Notes under the pieces: model-generated
The model's input: the letters and a program-made list of their open reading frames with translations, nothing else
What the model was told of the DNA's origin: nothing
Database searches by the model: none
In this document: in pieces, positions 25,880 to 35,665 of the stretch
Position numbering within the stretch: the stretch's first letter is position 1
How the letters are laid out: the number at the start of each line of letters is the position of its first letter
Source of the DNA: Verrucomicrobiaceae bacterium
GTDB lineage: Bacteria > Verrucomicrobiota > Verrucomicrobiia > Verrucomicrobiales > Verrucomicrobiaceae
DNA: 64,000 nt
Assembly (NCBI GenBank): GCA_947458455.1
Contig: CANGYJ010000011.1
Coordinates: 62,001-126,000 of the forward strand
Direction: 5' to 3'
Translations under genes and position numbers: made by a program

Positions 25880-26803
25880 ATGAACCGTCGCCAATTTCTT
25901 CACGCTGCCGCCGCCACTGCGGCGTTGCCATTCACCGCTTCGGCAACGGCTGCGGCCACTCGGATCGTCGATACGCACACGCACTTTTACGATCCCTCGC
26001 GGCCTCAGGGAGTGCCATGGCCGGGGAAGGGCACGAAACTTCACCGCACAGTGCTTCCAGAGGATTGGTTGGCGTTGGCGGCACCCCATGGCTGCCGCGA
26101 AACGGTGGTCGTGGAGGCCAGTCCATGGGTGGAGGACAATCAGTGGATCCTCGACCTCGCCGAGAAGGAAAAGTCCATCATCGGCTTCGTGGGGCATCTC
26201 GATCTAGGGCCTGAGTTTGCGGCGAATTTGAGGCGGTTTGCCAAAAATCTCATCTTTCGGGGCATTCGCTGGAGCAGCAGCTTACTGCTTGATACGGCGA
26301 AGCACGCCGAAGTGCTCGCGGGTGCCAAATTACTCGCCGAACACGGCCTGGAGCTTGATTTGAATGGTCCAGCAGCGGCACTTCCTGCGGCTGCCCAGCT
26401 TGCCAGCGAGGTGCCCGAACTCCGAATCGTGATCAACCACCTCGGCGCACCCGGCGATCCGAAGTCTTTGCGGCCGGAGTGGCGGCCCGCGATCACGGCG
26501 GCAGCTCAAAAGCCCAATGTTTACATGAAGGTCTCCGCTCTCGTGGAGCAGGTGAAAGGTGTGGAAGGCACCTCCCCTCGCGATACGGCCTACTACCTGC
26601 CAATTCTCGATCATCTGTGGGAACAGTTCGGCCCGGACCGCCTCATTTATGGCAGCAATTGGCCCGTCTCAGACAAAGGTGGCCCTTACGATGTGGTTTT
26701 CGGCCTTGTGCGAGAGTTCTTCACCTCGAAGGGCACCGAGGCCTGCGAGAAGTACTTCTGGAAAAACGCCCAAGCGGCTTATCGCTGGAGTGAGCGGTCT
26801 TGA
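25880..26803 (+). CDS. Tat-exported amidohydrolase-family protein
   Basis: 307 residues. N-terminus MNRRQFLHAAAATAALPFTA is a twin-arginine-like signal (RRQFL). The metal-binding start of the amidohydrolase_2 fold follows: VDTHTHFYDP with His-x-His. Further blocks are GIRWSSSLLLDT, a likely metal-ligand HLG in INHLGAPGD, and GSNWPVSD near the C-terminus with an Asp expected to complete the site. The family includes lactonases such as 2-pyrone-4,6-dicarboxylate hydrolases. The substrate is unknown. Because the start is only 5 bases after a terminator hairpin, expression control is unclear. Confidence 0.85.
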   Translation: MNRRQFLHAAAATAALPFTASATAAATRIVDTHTHFYDPSRPQGVPWPGKGTKLHRTVLPEDWLALAAPHGCRETVVVEASPWVEDNQWILDLAEKEKSIIGFVGHLDLGPEFAANLRRFAKNLIFRGIRWSSSLLLDTAKHAEVLAGAKLLAEHGLELDLNGPAAALPAAAQLASEVPELRIVINHLGAPGDPKSLRPEWRPAITAAAQKPNVYMKVSALVEQVKGVEGTSPRDTAYYLPILDHLWEQFGPDRLIYGSNWPVSDKGGPYDVVFGLVREFFTSKGTEACEKYFWKNAQAAYRWSERS

Positions 26804-27010
26804 GGGGCGGATTTCACTCATCTTGAACAAAATCTCCACGAGGCTGCCAAAGCAGATCAGCCGTGTGACTTGGTGACGATGTTGTTGTTGGTCATGCGAC
26901 GACAAGACTCGTAAAGGTTACTCATGAGATTTTCCTTCGTATTCAAAGATAATGATTGCCCAAAAGTGGCTGAACCCGCTACAAAATAATAATTTCCAGC
27001 CCAACCCTCC

Positions 27011-27253
27011 ATGTCCGTGCGCTCTCTTCTTTACTGGTTCATCTGCTTCACTTTCGCCGTTTATGTGGCGCAGGCTGCTGAACCGCTGAACCTCGATTCC
27101 GCGGCGGTCTGGAGCGCAGGCAGTGCGCTTGAGTCCAAGCTGCTGCCCGTGCCAGAACCCGGTCGCGCTTTGTTACTTTTCGCAGGCGTTATAGCCATGG
27201 CCTTCACGTATCGCCGGGCCTGGCTGAACTGGAAGATGGAGCCGAAAGCCTAA
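27011..27253 (+). CDS. PEP-CTERM-sorted mini-protein
   Basis: An 80-residue protein. N-terminal signal peptide MSVRSLLYWFICFTFAVYVAQA, a mature region of only about 25 residues (EPLNLDSAAVW onward), then the PEP-CTERM sorting signal. This signal has VPEPGRALLLFAGVIAMAF, that is the PEP motif, a transmembrane helix and the basic tail YRRAW, followed by a short tail. PEP-CTERM proteins are processed by exosortase and anchored or exported with exopolysaccharide. No exosortase is in the window. The 207-base upstream region (26804-27010) has no gene; AT-rich stretches such as ACAAAATAATAA could hold a promoter but none is certain. Confidence 0.75.
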   Translation: MSVRSLLYWFICFTFAVYVAQAAEPLNLDSAAVWSAGSALESKLLPVPEPGRALLLFAGVIAMAFTYRRAWLNWKMEPKA

Positions 27254-27259
27254 CCAGCC

Positions 27260-27934
27260 TTATTTCAGCTCCTGGATGCGGATGTTCCGCCACATGACTT
27301 CCTTGCCCATGGCTTCGGTCTTCTTGCCGATGCCGTGAACCTGGAGGGCGATGACGCCTTCCTTGGTCATTTCGTCCGTGAAATCAGCGGCGGGCACACC
27401 ATTGATGAAGGTCTTGATGCTGCTGCCACGGCATTCGATGCGGGCTTGGTTCCATTCGCCCTGCTTGAAGGCTTTTCGGGCGGCCTCGTTGTTCTTCAGG
27501 TCGAAAAGCCAGCCGCGACGGCCCTCGTCATAGACGCCGCCGGTGTAGGCACGGGCGCTGGGGTCGATCTCAAACTGGTAGCCATGCACGCGGTCCGCCG
27601 GGAATTTCTTCTTTTTGCCCGCGATCTCCACCTCCGTCTCCTGCGTGTAGTAATTGCTGCGGAACTGGATGCCGGAGTTCATGGATGGATCGACCTTGAA
27701 CTCGACTTCGAGGATGAAATTGGAGTATTTCTTGGCCGTGCAGAGGAAGGAGTTACCCGTATTCGGCACCGTTTTGCCAATGACGGTCCCGTCCCGCACG
27801 CGATACTCGGCGGTGCCGCTGTGTTGCTCCCAGCCGGTGAGCGTTTTTCCGTCAAAAAGGGGCGTCCAGGCTTCGTCAGCGAGGACGGGGGAGGTGACGG
27901 CGATGACAGCGAGAAGGGAGAGGAGTCGTTTCAT
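27260..27934 (-). CDS. Secreted DUF1080 (3-keto-disaccharide hydrolase-like) protein
   Basis: 224 residues with signal peptide MKRLLSLLAVIAVTSPVLA, then the typical DUF1080 opening WTPLFDGKTLTGWEQ. Further family blocks are FILEVEFKVDPSMNSGIQFRS and GYQFEIDPSARAYTGGVYDEG, and an ending IALQVHGIG...MWRNIRIQEL. The fold is a concanavalin-like beta-sandwich; some members hydrolyse 3-keto-glycosides. It is secreted or periplasmic. It lies downstream and co-directional with the FtsK locus (27-base gap to the small membrane gene), so it could be cotranscribed, though it may well be unrelated. Confidence 0.92.
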   Translation of the reverse strand: MKRLLSLLAVIAVTSPVLADEAWTPLFDGKTLTGWEQHSGTAEYRVRDGTVIGKTVPNTGNSFLCTAKKYSNFILEVEFKVDPSMNSGIQFRSNYYTQETEVEIAGKKKKFPADRVHGYQFEIDPSARAYTGGVYDEGRRGWLFDLKNNEAARKAFKQGEWNQARIECRGSSIKTFINGVPAADFTDEMTKEGVIALQVHGIGKKTEAMGKEVMWRNIRIQELK

Positions 27935-27961
27935 GGTGGGCAGCCATAAACAGGCGGCTCC

Positions 27962-28216
27962 TCACGGTTCTTTCCCCTGAACGCGAATCGTGGCGGAGGG
28001 CGGTTCGTGATCGACGGGCACCTGCTCGGCTTGGGCGGCATGCAGCACCTCCAGCGCCATCGAGCCGAACATATAGATCAAACCTCCGCCGAGCCCCGCC
28101 GCGATGGCGATGAGCCGCCGCTGCCACACGTTCTCCCGGTTGATCACCCACCAGAAGCGCATGCAAAACGCGATCCACATCAGGCTGACGCCGAAGAGAA
28201 TGATTTGGTCTTTCAT
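27962..28216 (-). CDS. Small two-helix membrane protein downstream of the FtsK-like gene
   Basis: 84 residues from ATG 28216 (an in-frame ATG at 28234 is less likely). Two hydrophobic helices, QIILFGVSLMWIAFCMRFWW and LIAIAAGLGGGLIYMFGSMAL, are separated by a basic RENVWQRR loop, with a Pro/Glu-rich polar tail. No known family. It is 36 bases downstream of the FtsK-like gene on the same strand, with a palindrome in the gap. It could be the membrane anchor that the FtsK-like protein lacks, or an unrelated protein. Confidence 0.7.
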   Translation of the reverse strand: MKDQIILFGVSLMWIAFCMRFWWVINRENVWQRRLIAIAAGLGGGLIYMFGSMALEVLHAAQAEQVPVDHEPPSATIRVQGKEP

Positions 28217-28246
28217 GCTTCCATCCTCCCGCAAAGCGTGCCGTCC

Positions 28247-28263
28247 GACAAGTCAGACTTGTC
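28247..28263. repeat. 17-base perfect palindrome overlapping the FtsK-like stop codon
   Basis: GACAAGTC-A-GACTTGTC is a perfect inverted repeat spanning 28247-28263. The TGA stop of the 1205-residue gene is at 28253-28255, inside it. It can form a hairpin in the mRNA at the gene end. It lies between the FtsK-like gene and the small membrane protein gene. Confidence 0.8.
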
Positions 28264-31200
28264 CTACCCAGTCCGAGCCCGGCAGCGCAAACGGTCGGAA
28301 GGTTTCCATCCGTGACTCGTGTTCGGAGTAGAACAATGCACGGTTGAGGCCCAGCGAGCCGGCTTTGGGCGAATCGATCAGGCTGGCGCTGTCATTGGCG
28401 CTCATTTGGAAGAGGACGCGCATGCCGAGTTCGCTCAAGGCTTTGCGGCTGAGGCAGCGCTGGATGTTGTTCAGCGTGTCGAGGCTGGTGATGAGGTGGA
28501 TGCCAAGCGGTGGGCCTTCGTTGATGATTTCGTTGAGCTGGTTGCCGGGCTTCGGCGAGTCATCGCCGCCGAAGGAGAAATCCTCATCATAGCGCAACTT
28601 GCGGAACTTTTGCAGGCCGTGAATGAGCAGGAAGATGGGTGGATCGCCTGCGCTGCCTTCATCGCTGCGGCGTTTCAGCTCGGTGTGGACTTCGGTGATG
28701 AAGTCGGGCGCTTCATGACCCTGCGTGACCTTGGCGTGGCCGATGGCGGCGGCCTTCTCGAAGAAGTCAAAGTCCGGCGTGTCGGCCAAAGCGCCGTGGA
28801 TGAGATAAAACGCAGGCGCTTTCTCCTTCGGATGCTGCGCCGCGAGGCCGATGATGGCGAGGCCCATGATGGCGGCGATGGCTTCGTCGTTTTGGCCGAC
28901 GAGGAGCAAATGGCGACCGCTCTGACGAGGGAACATGGCATCCGTGGGGCCTTTGATGGCATTGGGCAGGCCCAGCCACATGCGGGGATCGGCGGGAGCC
29001 TTCGTGGGCGGATTTTCGAGCGCAGCGGCCAAAAGCGCGTTGTCGCGGACATCGGCGGGCATGTTGCCTTCGAAGACGATGGGACGTTTTTTGCCGAAAC
29101 CGCGTGTTTGAGCGAGTGATGCTACCTTCGCGAGGTTTTCATCGCGTTCTTCGTCGGTGAGCCAGACGACCTGAAAGGGTGAATTGCCCTCCAAAGCACC
29201 CGCGGCGTCGTTGTAGATGCCTTCACCAGGCCGCGAGAGCATGCGAGCCGCCGTGTTGCCTTCGTCCATGATGAGGGCGGCATCGGCTTCATTGCATTGA
29301 AGGGCGATGCGGATGACCATCTGGCCTAAAGTCGTGCGGGCGAGGGTGTAGGCACCGCCGAGCGTTTGCGAGCCGAGGAAGACGTGAATGCCGAACGCAC
29401 GGCCCTGACGCACAATGCGGTCGAGCAGCAAAGCGGCGCCTTGCGCCACCGAATCGTCCTCGACGAAGAACTCCTGGAATTCGTCGATGATGAGCATGCT
29501 GCGCGGCATCGGCTCGGTGCCACCGGCTTTTTTATAACCGGCCAAATCTTGAGCGCCGAGTTTGCGATACAGCTCGCCACGACGTTTCAATTCCTCGTCG
29601 ATGCGTTGCAACACGCTGAGGGCAAATTCGCGATCACTCTCGATAGCGATGACCTTGGCGTGCGGCAGTTTGGCATCGGCGTAGCACTTGAACTCGACGC
29701 CTTTTTTGAAGTCGATGAGGTAAAACTCGATTTCGTCTGGACTGCATGTGAGCGCCAGATTCGTGATGATGATGTGCAGCAGCGTCGATTTGCCGGAACC
29801 GGTCTTCCCGGCGAGCAGCGCATGCTGTTTGGTGCCTTTGCCGATGGCGAGCATTTGCAGCTTCGTGGCTCCGGTGCGGCCGATGGCGATGCGCAGCTCG
29901 CTGGTGGTGCTTTCACTCCACATTTCTTTCGGTGCGACGACCGAAAACGGCACCTGCACGCGGTTGGAGTCGATGCTGGCCTTGCCGATCTGGTGAGCGA
30001 GGTCGGCGGCGATGTCGTCGCTGACAAAAGGATCGAGCGTGAGCGTGGAAATGCCGCCAAAGCTCACCACGCCCTTTTCACGAACGAGTCGCACGCAGTG
30101 CTTGCGCAAATCCTCCGCCGTGAGGCCATCCGGCAGCGCTTGGCGACGATCCCAATGGACGAGCACGAAGACGCCGCAGCGTGGCCCGCTGGCGAGGATG
30201 CTCTTCAGCCGCGACATGGCGCTTTCGCTGAATCCAGCGGGCAATCCGGCGATGACGAGGAAGTGGTATTTCTCCGCCACGCTGCCAGCTTGTTCATTGT
30301 ACTCGGTGATCGTCGCGTATTCGTTGCGCAGGTACATCTGGATGACCTTCTCGACGTGCTCGTTGAGCTCCTGAAGGCGTTCTTCGATGTGATCGCGCTG
30401 TGTCCAGATGCGGCGATTGATCAAAGCAGGCTCGTAATCGGCCAGATGCATCAGACCGGCGAAGTTTTGGCCGAGTCCGACGGCATCGATGATAGTGAAG
30501 TGCGCTTTGCCGGGAGGTGCGGCTTTGAGCGTGCGGAAAATGAGGCTGTTCATCACCTCCGGCACCCAGTTGCCGCCGTCGTCATCCGTCTCGATGAGCA
30601 GCGAGGCTTCTTGAGGAAAGGTAAGCGCCAACGGCAGCGTTAGGTGCTCGTGCCCCGCGAGGCTCAGCGGCGTGTCTTTGGCCAAGACGGCGGCTTCTTG
30701 GCTCAAATCGAGCGTCAATTCGCCAAAGCGGCTGTGTGGCGGGAAGGTCGTGGGAGCGGTGTAATCGCGACTCCAAGGCGTGGGGCCCATGGGGGCTATC
30801 TCGTCGATTTGAGCGAGCAAATCGGGGATTTTCGCCTGCCATTCGGTTTCGAGGTCAGACCATCGTTTTTGAGCCTTCGCATCCAAGGCCGTCATTTCGA
30901 GCTGATGGCGTGATTCGAGCTGACGGCGGCGGTCGATGAAGGGGGATTCCGCTTGGGCGAGGTGAGAGATTTTTTGTTCGTCGAGATACTTCAAATTGCG
31001 CTGAAGGAGGCGGTCGTTGCGTTGCAGGCAGGCGGGGATCTGCGTGGCGAGGCGCTTCTGCATCGCGGCTTTGAACTTTTGCGCCATTTCATCGGCACGA
31101 TTCCACTCGGTGGTGATTTGAGCATCGAGGGCATCGTGCGCAGCCTGCGCCTCAGCGTTGGCCGCATCGATGGACGCGTTCAGTTCGGCGACGGCGGTTT

Positions 31201-31870
31201 CGTAATCGTGAACGGAGGCGCTGAGCTGCTGGAGATCGACGGCAGGCTTGCTGAACATCTTCAAGAGGCCACCACCCTTCGCCGCGAGCTGTTCTTCGTA
31301 GCTGGCAGCTTGGGATTCGAGGCTCTCGACTCGTGCGGGCATCTCGGCGAGCGATTGCACCTTCGGCGTAGGCTCACCCTGGCGTGTGAGGCGGCCTCCG
31401 ATGGCTTTTAAAACAGCCAGCAGCCGGTCTTTGGCTGCTGTGAGGCGCTCGGTGAGCGGCGCGGCGGTGGCATCGATCTCGGCGAGGTTCTTTTTGAGCT
31501 GTGCCTGCGCCTGGATGCGGCGAAGCTGCTGCTTACCGAGCCATGACTCACGCTCTTTTTGCATCATGGAGGGGAGGTCACGCTCGATGCGGTGCTGGTA
31601 GCGGCCAAAGAAATCCGCACGCGCTTGGTGGCGGGCACGGAACTGGTCCTTGTGCTCCTCCCACTGCGCGGATACGGCGGCGGTTGCTGCGGCGGTTTCG
31701 GCGGTGAGGGCTTCGAGCTTTTGAAGATGGTCCTGCTCGGCGGTGTAGCGCTTCGCTCGCGTATCCCGAGCGATTAGTTCCGCCCGCTTGGCAAAGTCGA
31801 TAGCACCCTCGTGGAGGGAGGTGTGGAGCTGGAGGATGCGCGAGGCGCGGAGGTCAGTAGGTCTGCTCAC
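28253..31870 (-). CDS. FtsK/SpoIIIE-type ATPase with N-terminal coiled coil (EccC/EssC-like)
   Basis: 1205 residues. Residues 1-350 are a Gln/Glu/Ala/Arg-rich coiled coil. At about 390-640 lies a first, degenerate FtsK-like domain (LPLALTFPQEASLLIETDDD). The main FtsK/SpoIIIE domain follows, with Walker A GKTGSGKST near residue 690, Walker B SMLIIDEFQEFF near 795 and the downstream IRIALQCNEADAALIMDEGN. At about 980-1190 is a third, degenerate domain (SGRHLLLVGQNDEAIA). Three ATPase modules in tandem are the layout of type VII secretion ATPases EccC/EssC, not of chromosomal FtsK, which has one motor and a gamma domain. No transmembrane helix or FHA domain is seen. Start is a GTG overlapping the upstream gene by 17 bases. 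Confidence 0.85.
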   Translation of the reverse strand: MSRPTDLRASRILQLHTSLHEGAIDFAKRAELIARDTRAKRYTAEQDHLQKLEALTAETAAATAAVSAQWEEHKDQFRARHQARADFFGRYQHRIERDLPSMMQKERESWLGKQQLRRIQAQAQLKKNLAEIDATAAPLTERLTAAKDRLLAVLKAIGGRLTRQGEPTPKVQSLAEMPARVESLESQAASYEEQLAAKGGGLLKMFSKPAVDLQQLSASVHDYETAVAELNASIDAANAEAQAAHDALDAQITTEWNRADEMAQKFKAAMQKRLATQIPACLQRNDRLLQRNLKYLDEQKISHLAQAESPFIDRRRQLESRHQLEMTALDAKAQKRWSDLETEWQAKIPDLLAQIDEIAPMGPTPWSRDYTAPTTFPPHSRFGELTLDLSQEAAVLAKDTPLSLAGHEHLTLPLALTFPQEASLLIETDDDGGNWVPEVMNSLIFRTLKAAPPGKAHFTIIDAVGLGQNFAGLMHLADYEPALINRRIWTQRDHIEERLQELNEHVEKVIQMYLRNEYATITEYNEQAGSVAEKYHFLVIAGLPAGFSESAMSRLKSILASGPRCGVFVLVHWDRRQALPDGLTAEDLRKHCVRLVREKGVVSFGGISTLTLDPFVSDDIAADLAHQIGKASIDSNRVQVPFSVVAPKEMWSESTTSELRIAIGRTGATKLQMLAIGKGTKQHALLAGKTGSGKSTLLHIIITNLALTCSPDEIEFYLIDFKKGVEFKCYADAKLPHAKVIAIESDREFALSVLQRIDEELKRRGELYRKLGAQDLAGYKKAGGTEPMPRSMLIIDEFQEFFVEDDSVAQGAALLLDRIVRQGRAFGIHVFLGSQTLGGAYTLARTTLGQMVIRIALQCNEADAALIMDEGNTAARMLSRPGEGIYNDAAGALEGNSPFQVVWLTDEERDENLAKVASLAQTRGFGKKRPIVFEGNMPADVRDNALLAAALENPPTKAPADPRMWLGLPNAIKGPTDAMFPRQSGRHLLLVGQNDEAIAAIMGLAIIGLAAQHPKEKAPAFYLIHGALADTPDFDFFEKAAAIGHAKVTQGHEAPDFITEVHTELKRRSDEGSAGDPPIFLLIHGLQKFRKLRYDEDFSFGGDDSPKPGNQLNEIINEGPPLGIHLITSLDTLNNIQRCLSRKALSELGMRVLFQMSANDSASLIDSPKAGSLGLNRALFYSEHESRMETFRPFALPGSDWVGQV

Positions 31871-32054
31871 AGTCTTTGCGGATCTTTTTCATGAGGGTTT
31901 CGAGTTCGCTGAGCATCACACTGGTCTTGGACACCATGCCGGGCAAGGCCTCCAGATACTGCTTTTCGAATTCCTGCGCTTTGGCATCTCGCCAGTGGAC
32001 CTTGGTGGCGTGCCAGCGCTCGGCGAGCTCGCGGGTGTTTTGGGTGAGATTCAT
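31854..32054 (-). CDS. Short WXG100-like protein
   Basis: 66 residues, all helical, with the turn motif W21-R22-D23-A and F29 (WRDAKAQEF). It matches the WQDAEHEKF of the gene at 32587-32859 in spacing. A second helix follows (MLSELETLMKKIRKDCE). WXG100 proteins are about 100-residue helical hairpins with W-x-G in the turn. Here Asp replaces Gly and the N-terminal helix is short. It overlaps the upstream coiled-coil gene by ATGA (4 bases) and the FtsK-like gene by 17, so translation is coupled through all three. Confidence 0.75.
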   Translation of the reverse strand: MNLTQNTRELAERWHATKVHWRDAKAQEFEKQYLEALPGMVSKTSVMLSELETLMKKIRKDCEQTY

Positions 32055-32551
32055 GATTCAGCAGGGGCGGGGGCTGGCGTGGAGGCCTCGGCATAGGCGG
32101 CGAGGATCTTTTGGACTTCGGTGAGGTAGGCCACGGCGCGGGTGAGGTCGTTTTCGAGGTAGTCGCGGAGGCTTTCCACTTTTTTGGCGAGGGGCGAGAT
32201 GAGGCGGTCGTAATCGCGTGCCCAGGTTTTGGTGCGTTCGAGTCGTTGCTGGGCTTCTTCGAGAGCGTAGCGGGCCTTGCGCACCGCCATCTGCTGCACC
32301 GTGGGGCTATCCACGAACTCGGAAAGCCGGGCGCTCATCAGTTCGGCGTTGGCTTGATCGAGCTTTTTCTGGCGTTGCTTGATCTGCGCCATCCAATACT
32401 GCGGCTGCTCGGTTTGCAGCCAGCCACGGGTCTTTTTGACCGCATCCTGCGCCTGATCGAGCGACTGCTGCGTCTTCGAGATGAAGACGATCAAGGCCGA
32501 GCGGAAGGCGTCGATGGCGTCGAGGTTGGAGATGCGTGCTTGGTCAGCCAT
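32051..32551 (-). CDS. Coiled-coil protein of the FtsK/WXG100 locus
   Basis: 166 residues, helical almost throughout with strong heptad-like Gln/Glu/Lys/Ala patterns (RYALEEAQQRLERTKTWARDYDRL). A Pro/Ala-rich tail ends the protein. No signal peptide and no membrane helix. Its size and helix content resemble long WXG100/LXG-like substrates or chaperones, but I recognise no family. It is 35 bases downstream of the WXG100-like gene and overlaps the next gene by 4 bases, so it belongs to the unit. Confidence 0.75.
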   Translation of the reverse strand: MADQARISNLDAIDAFRSALIVFISKTQQSLDQAQDAVKKTRGWLQTEQPQYWMAQIKQRQKKLDQANAELMSARLSEFVDSPTVQQMAVRKARYALEEAQQRLERTKTWARDYDRLISPLAKKVESLRDYLENDLTRAVAYLTEVQKILAAYAEASTPAPAPAES

Positions 32552-32586
32552 GCAGAGGTCGGTCGGAACGGTCGGATGGGACCGAT

Positions 32587-32859
32587 CTATTTCTGATTGA
32601 GATAATCCTCGATGCGCTGCGCTTTGCGCAGGAGGAAGGGGGTGTGCTGCTCGCTCATCTCCATGAATTTCTTGATGGCTTTCATGGTGGTGAGGAATTC
32701 AGCGCCGAACTTCTCATGCTCAGCGTCCTGCCAGGTCTCGCCGAGGGCGGAGAAGCGGCTTTGCAGGGAGGAAGCTCGCTGCTGCATGTCGGTGTTGAAG
32801 CGTTTGAGCTCCGCCGCGAAACGACGGACCTCCTCGGGATTCATGATTGCCTGGGCCAT
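32587..32859 (-). CDS. WXG100-like (ESAT-6 family) protein
   Basis: 90 residues forming a helical hairpin: helix 1 from PEEVRRFAAELKRFNTDMQQ to about residue 40, turn T42-W43-Q44-D45-A46, helix 2 from HEKFGAEFL to the end. Size, the central Trp in the turn and the Phe/Leu spacing fit the WXG100 family, where small proteins are exported by FtsK-type ATPases. The Gly of W-x-G is Asp here. There is no C-terminal YxxxD/E signal. ATG at 32859 was chosen over an upstream start because the extension is a Pro-rich, non-conserved leader. It is the first gene of the locus and is divergent from leuS. Confidence 0.8.
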   Translation of the reverse strand: MAQAIMNPEEVRRFAAELKRFNTDMQQRASSLQSRFSALGETWQDAEHEKFGAEFLTTMKAIKKFMEMSEQHTPFLLRKAQRIEDYLNQK

Positions 32860-32979
32860 GCGTGGAGAATAGGGCAGGGGAGGCGGCGGCGGCAATGAGT
32901 TTCCCAGGGGCAGGCCACTTCTGAATCCCGAACCTTGCACCTTGAACCTTTAGCGCTCCTCGCCTTCTTCCGCGCCCCT

Positions 32980-35583
<2,604 letters not shown>

Positions 35584-35590
35584 TGATTCA

Positions 35591-35643
35591 CCACAGAGAA
35601 GCACAGAGGATTTGATCTCTGTGTTCCTCTGTGAACTCTGTGG
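35591..35643. repeat. CCACAGAG palindromic repeat after leuS
   Basis: CCACAGAG at 35591-35598 and CTCTGTGG at 35636-35643 are reverse complements. Inner arms CACAGAGGA and TCCTCTGTG also pair, giving an imperfect hairpin of more than 50 bases. It starts 7 bases after the leuS stop and ends 22 bases before the next ATG. A partial copy (CTCTCTGTGCTCTGTGGTGA) lies at 16538-16557, so it is likely an interspersed repeat. Confidence 0.75.
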
Positions 35644-35665
35644 TTGTCTTCATTGAAGGTTTACC

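Noticed and set aside
24173-26197. 674-codon open frame on the minus strand opposite the second propeller gene
   Set aside because: Same situation: acidic, domainless mirror of a well-supported gene that also runs into the next gene.
26804-27010. RNA gene or riboswitch upstream of the PEP-CTERM ORF
   Set aside because: AT-rich non-coding sequence only, with no stable or familiar RNA fold seen by eye.
28253-31870. Chromosome-segregation FtsK
   Set aside because: No N-terminal membrane domain or gamma domain, three ATPase-like modules rather than one, and WXG100-like genes directly upstream; an EccC/EssC-like ATPase fits better.
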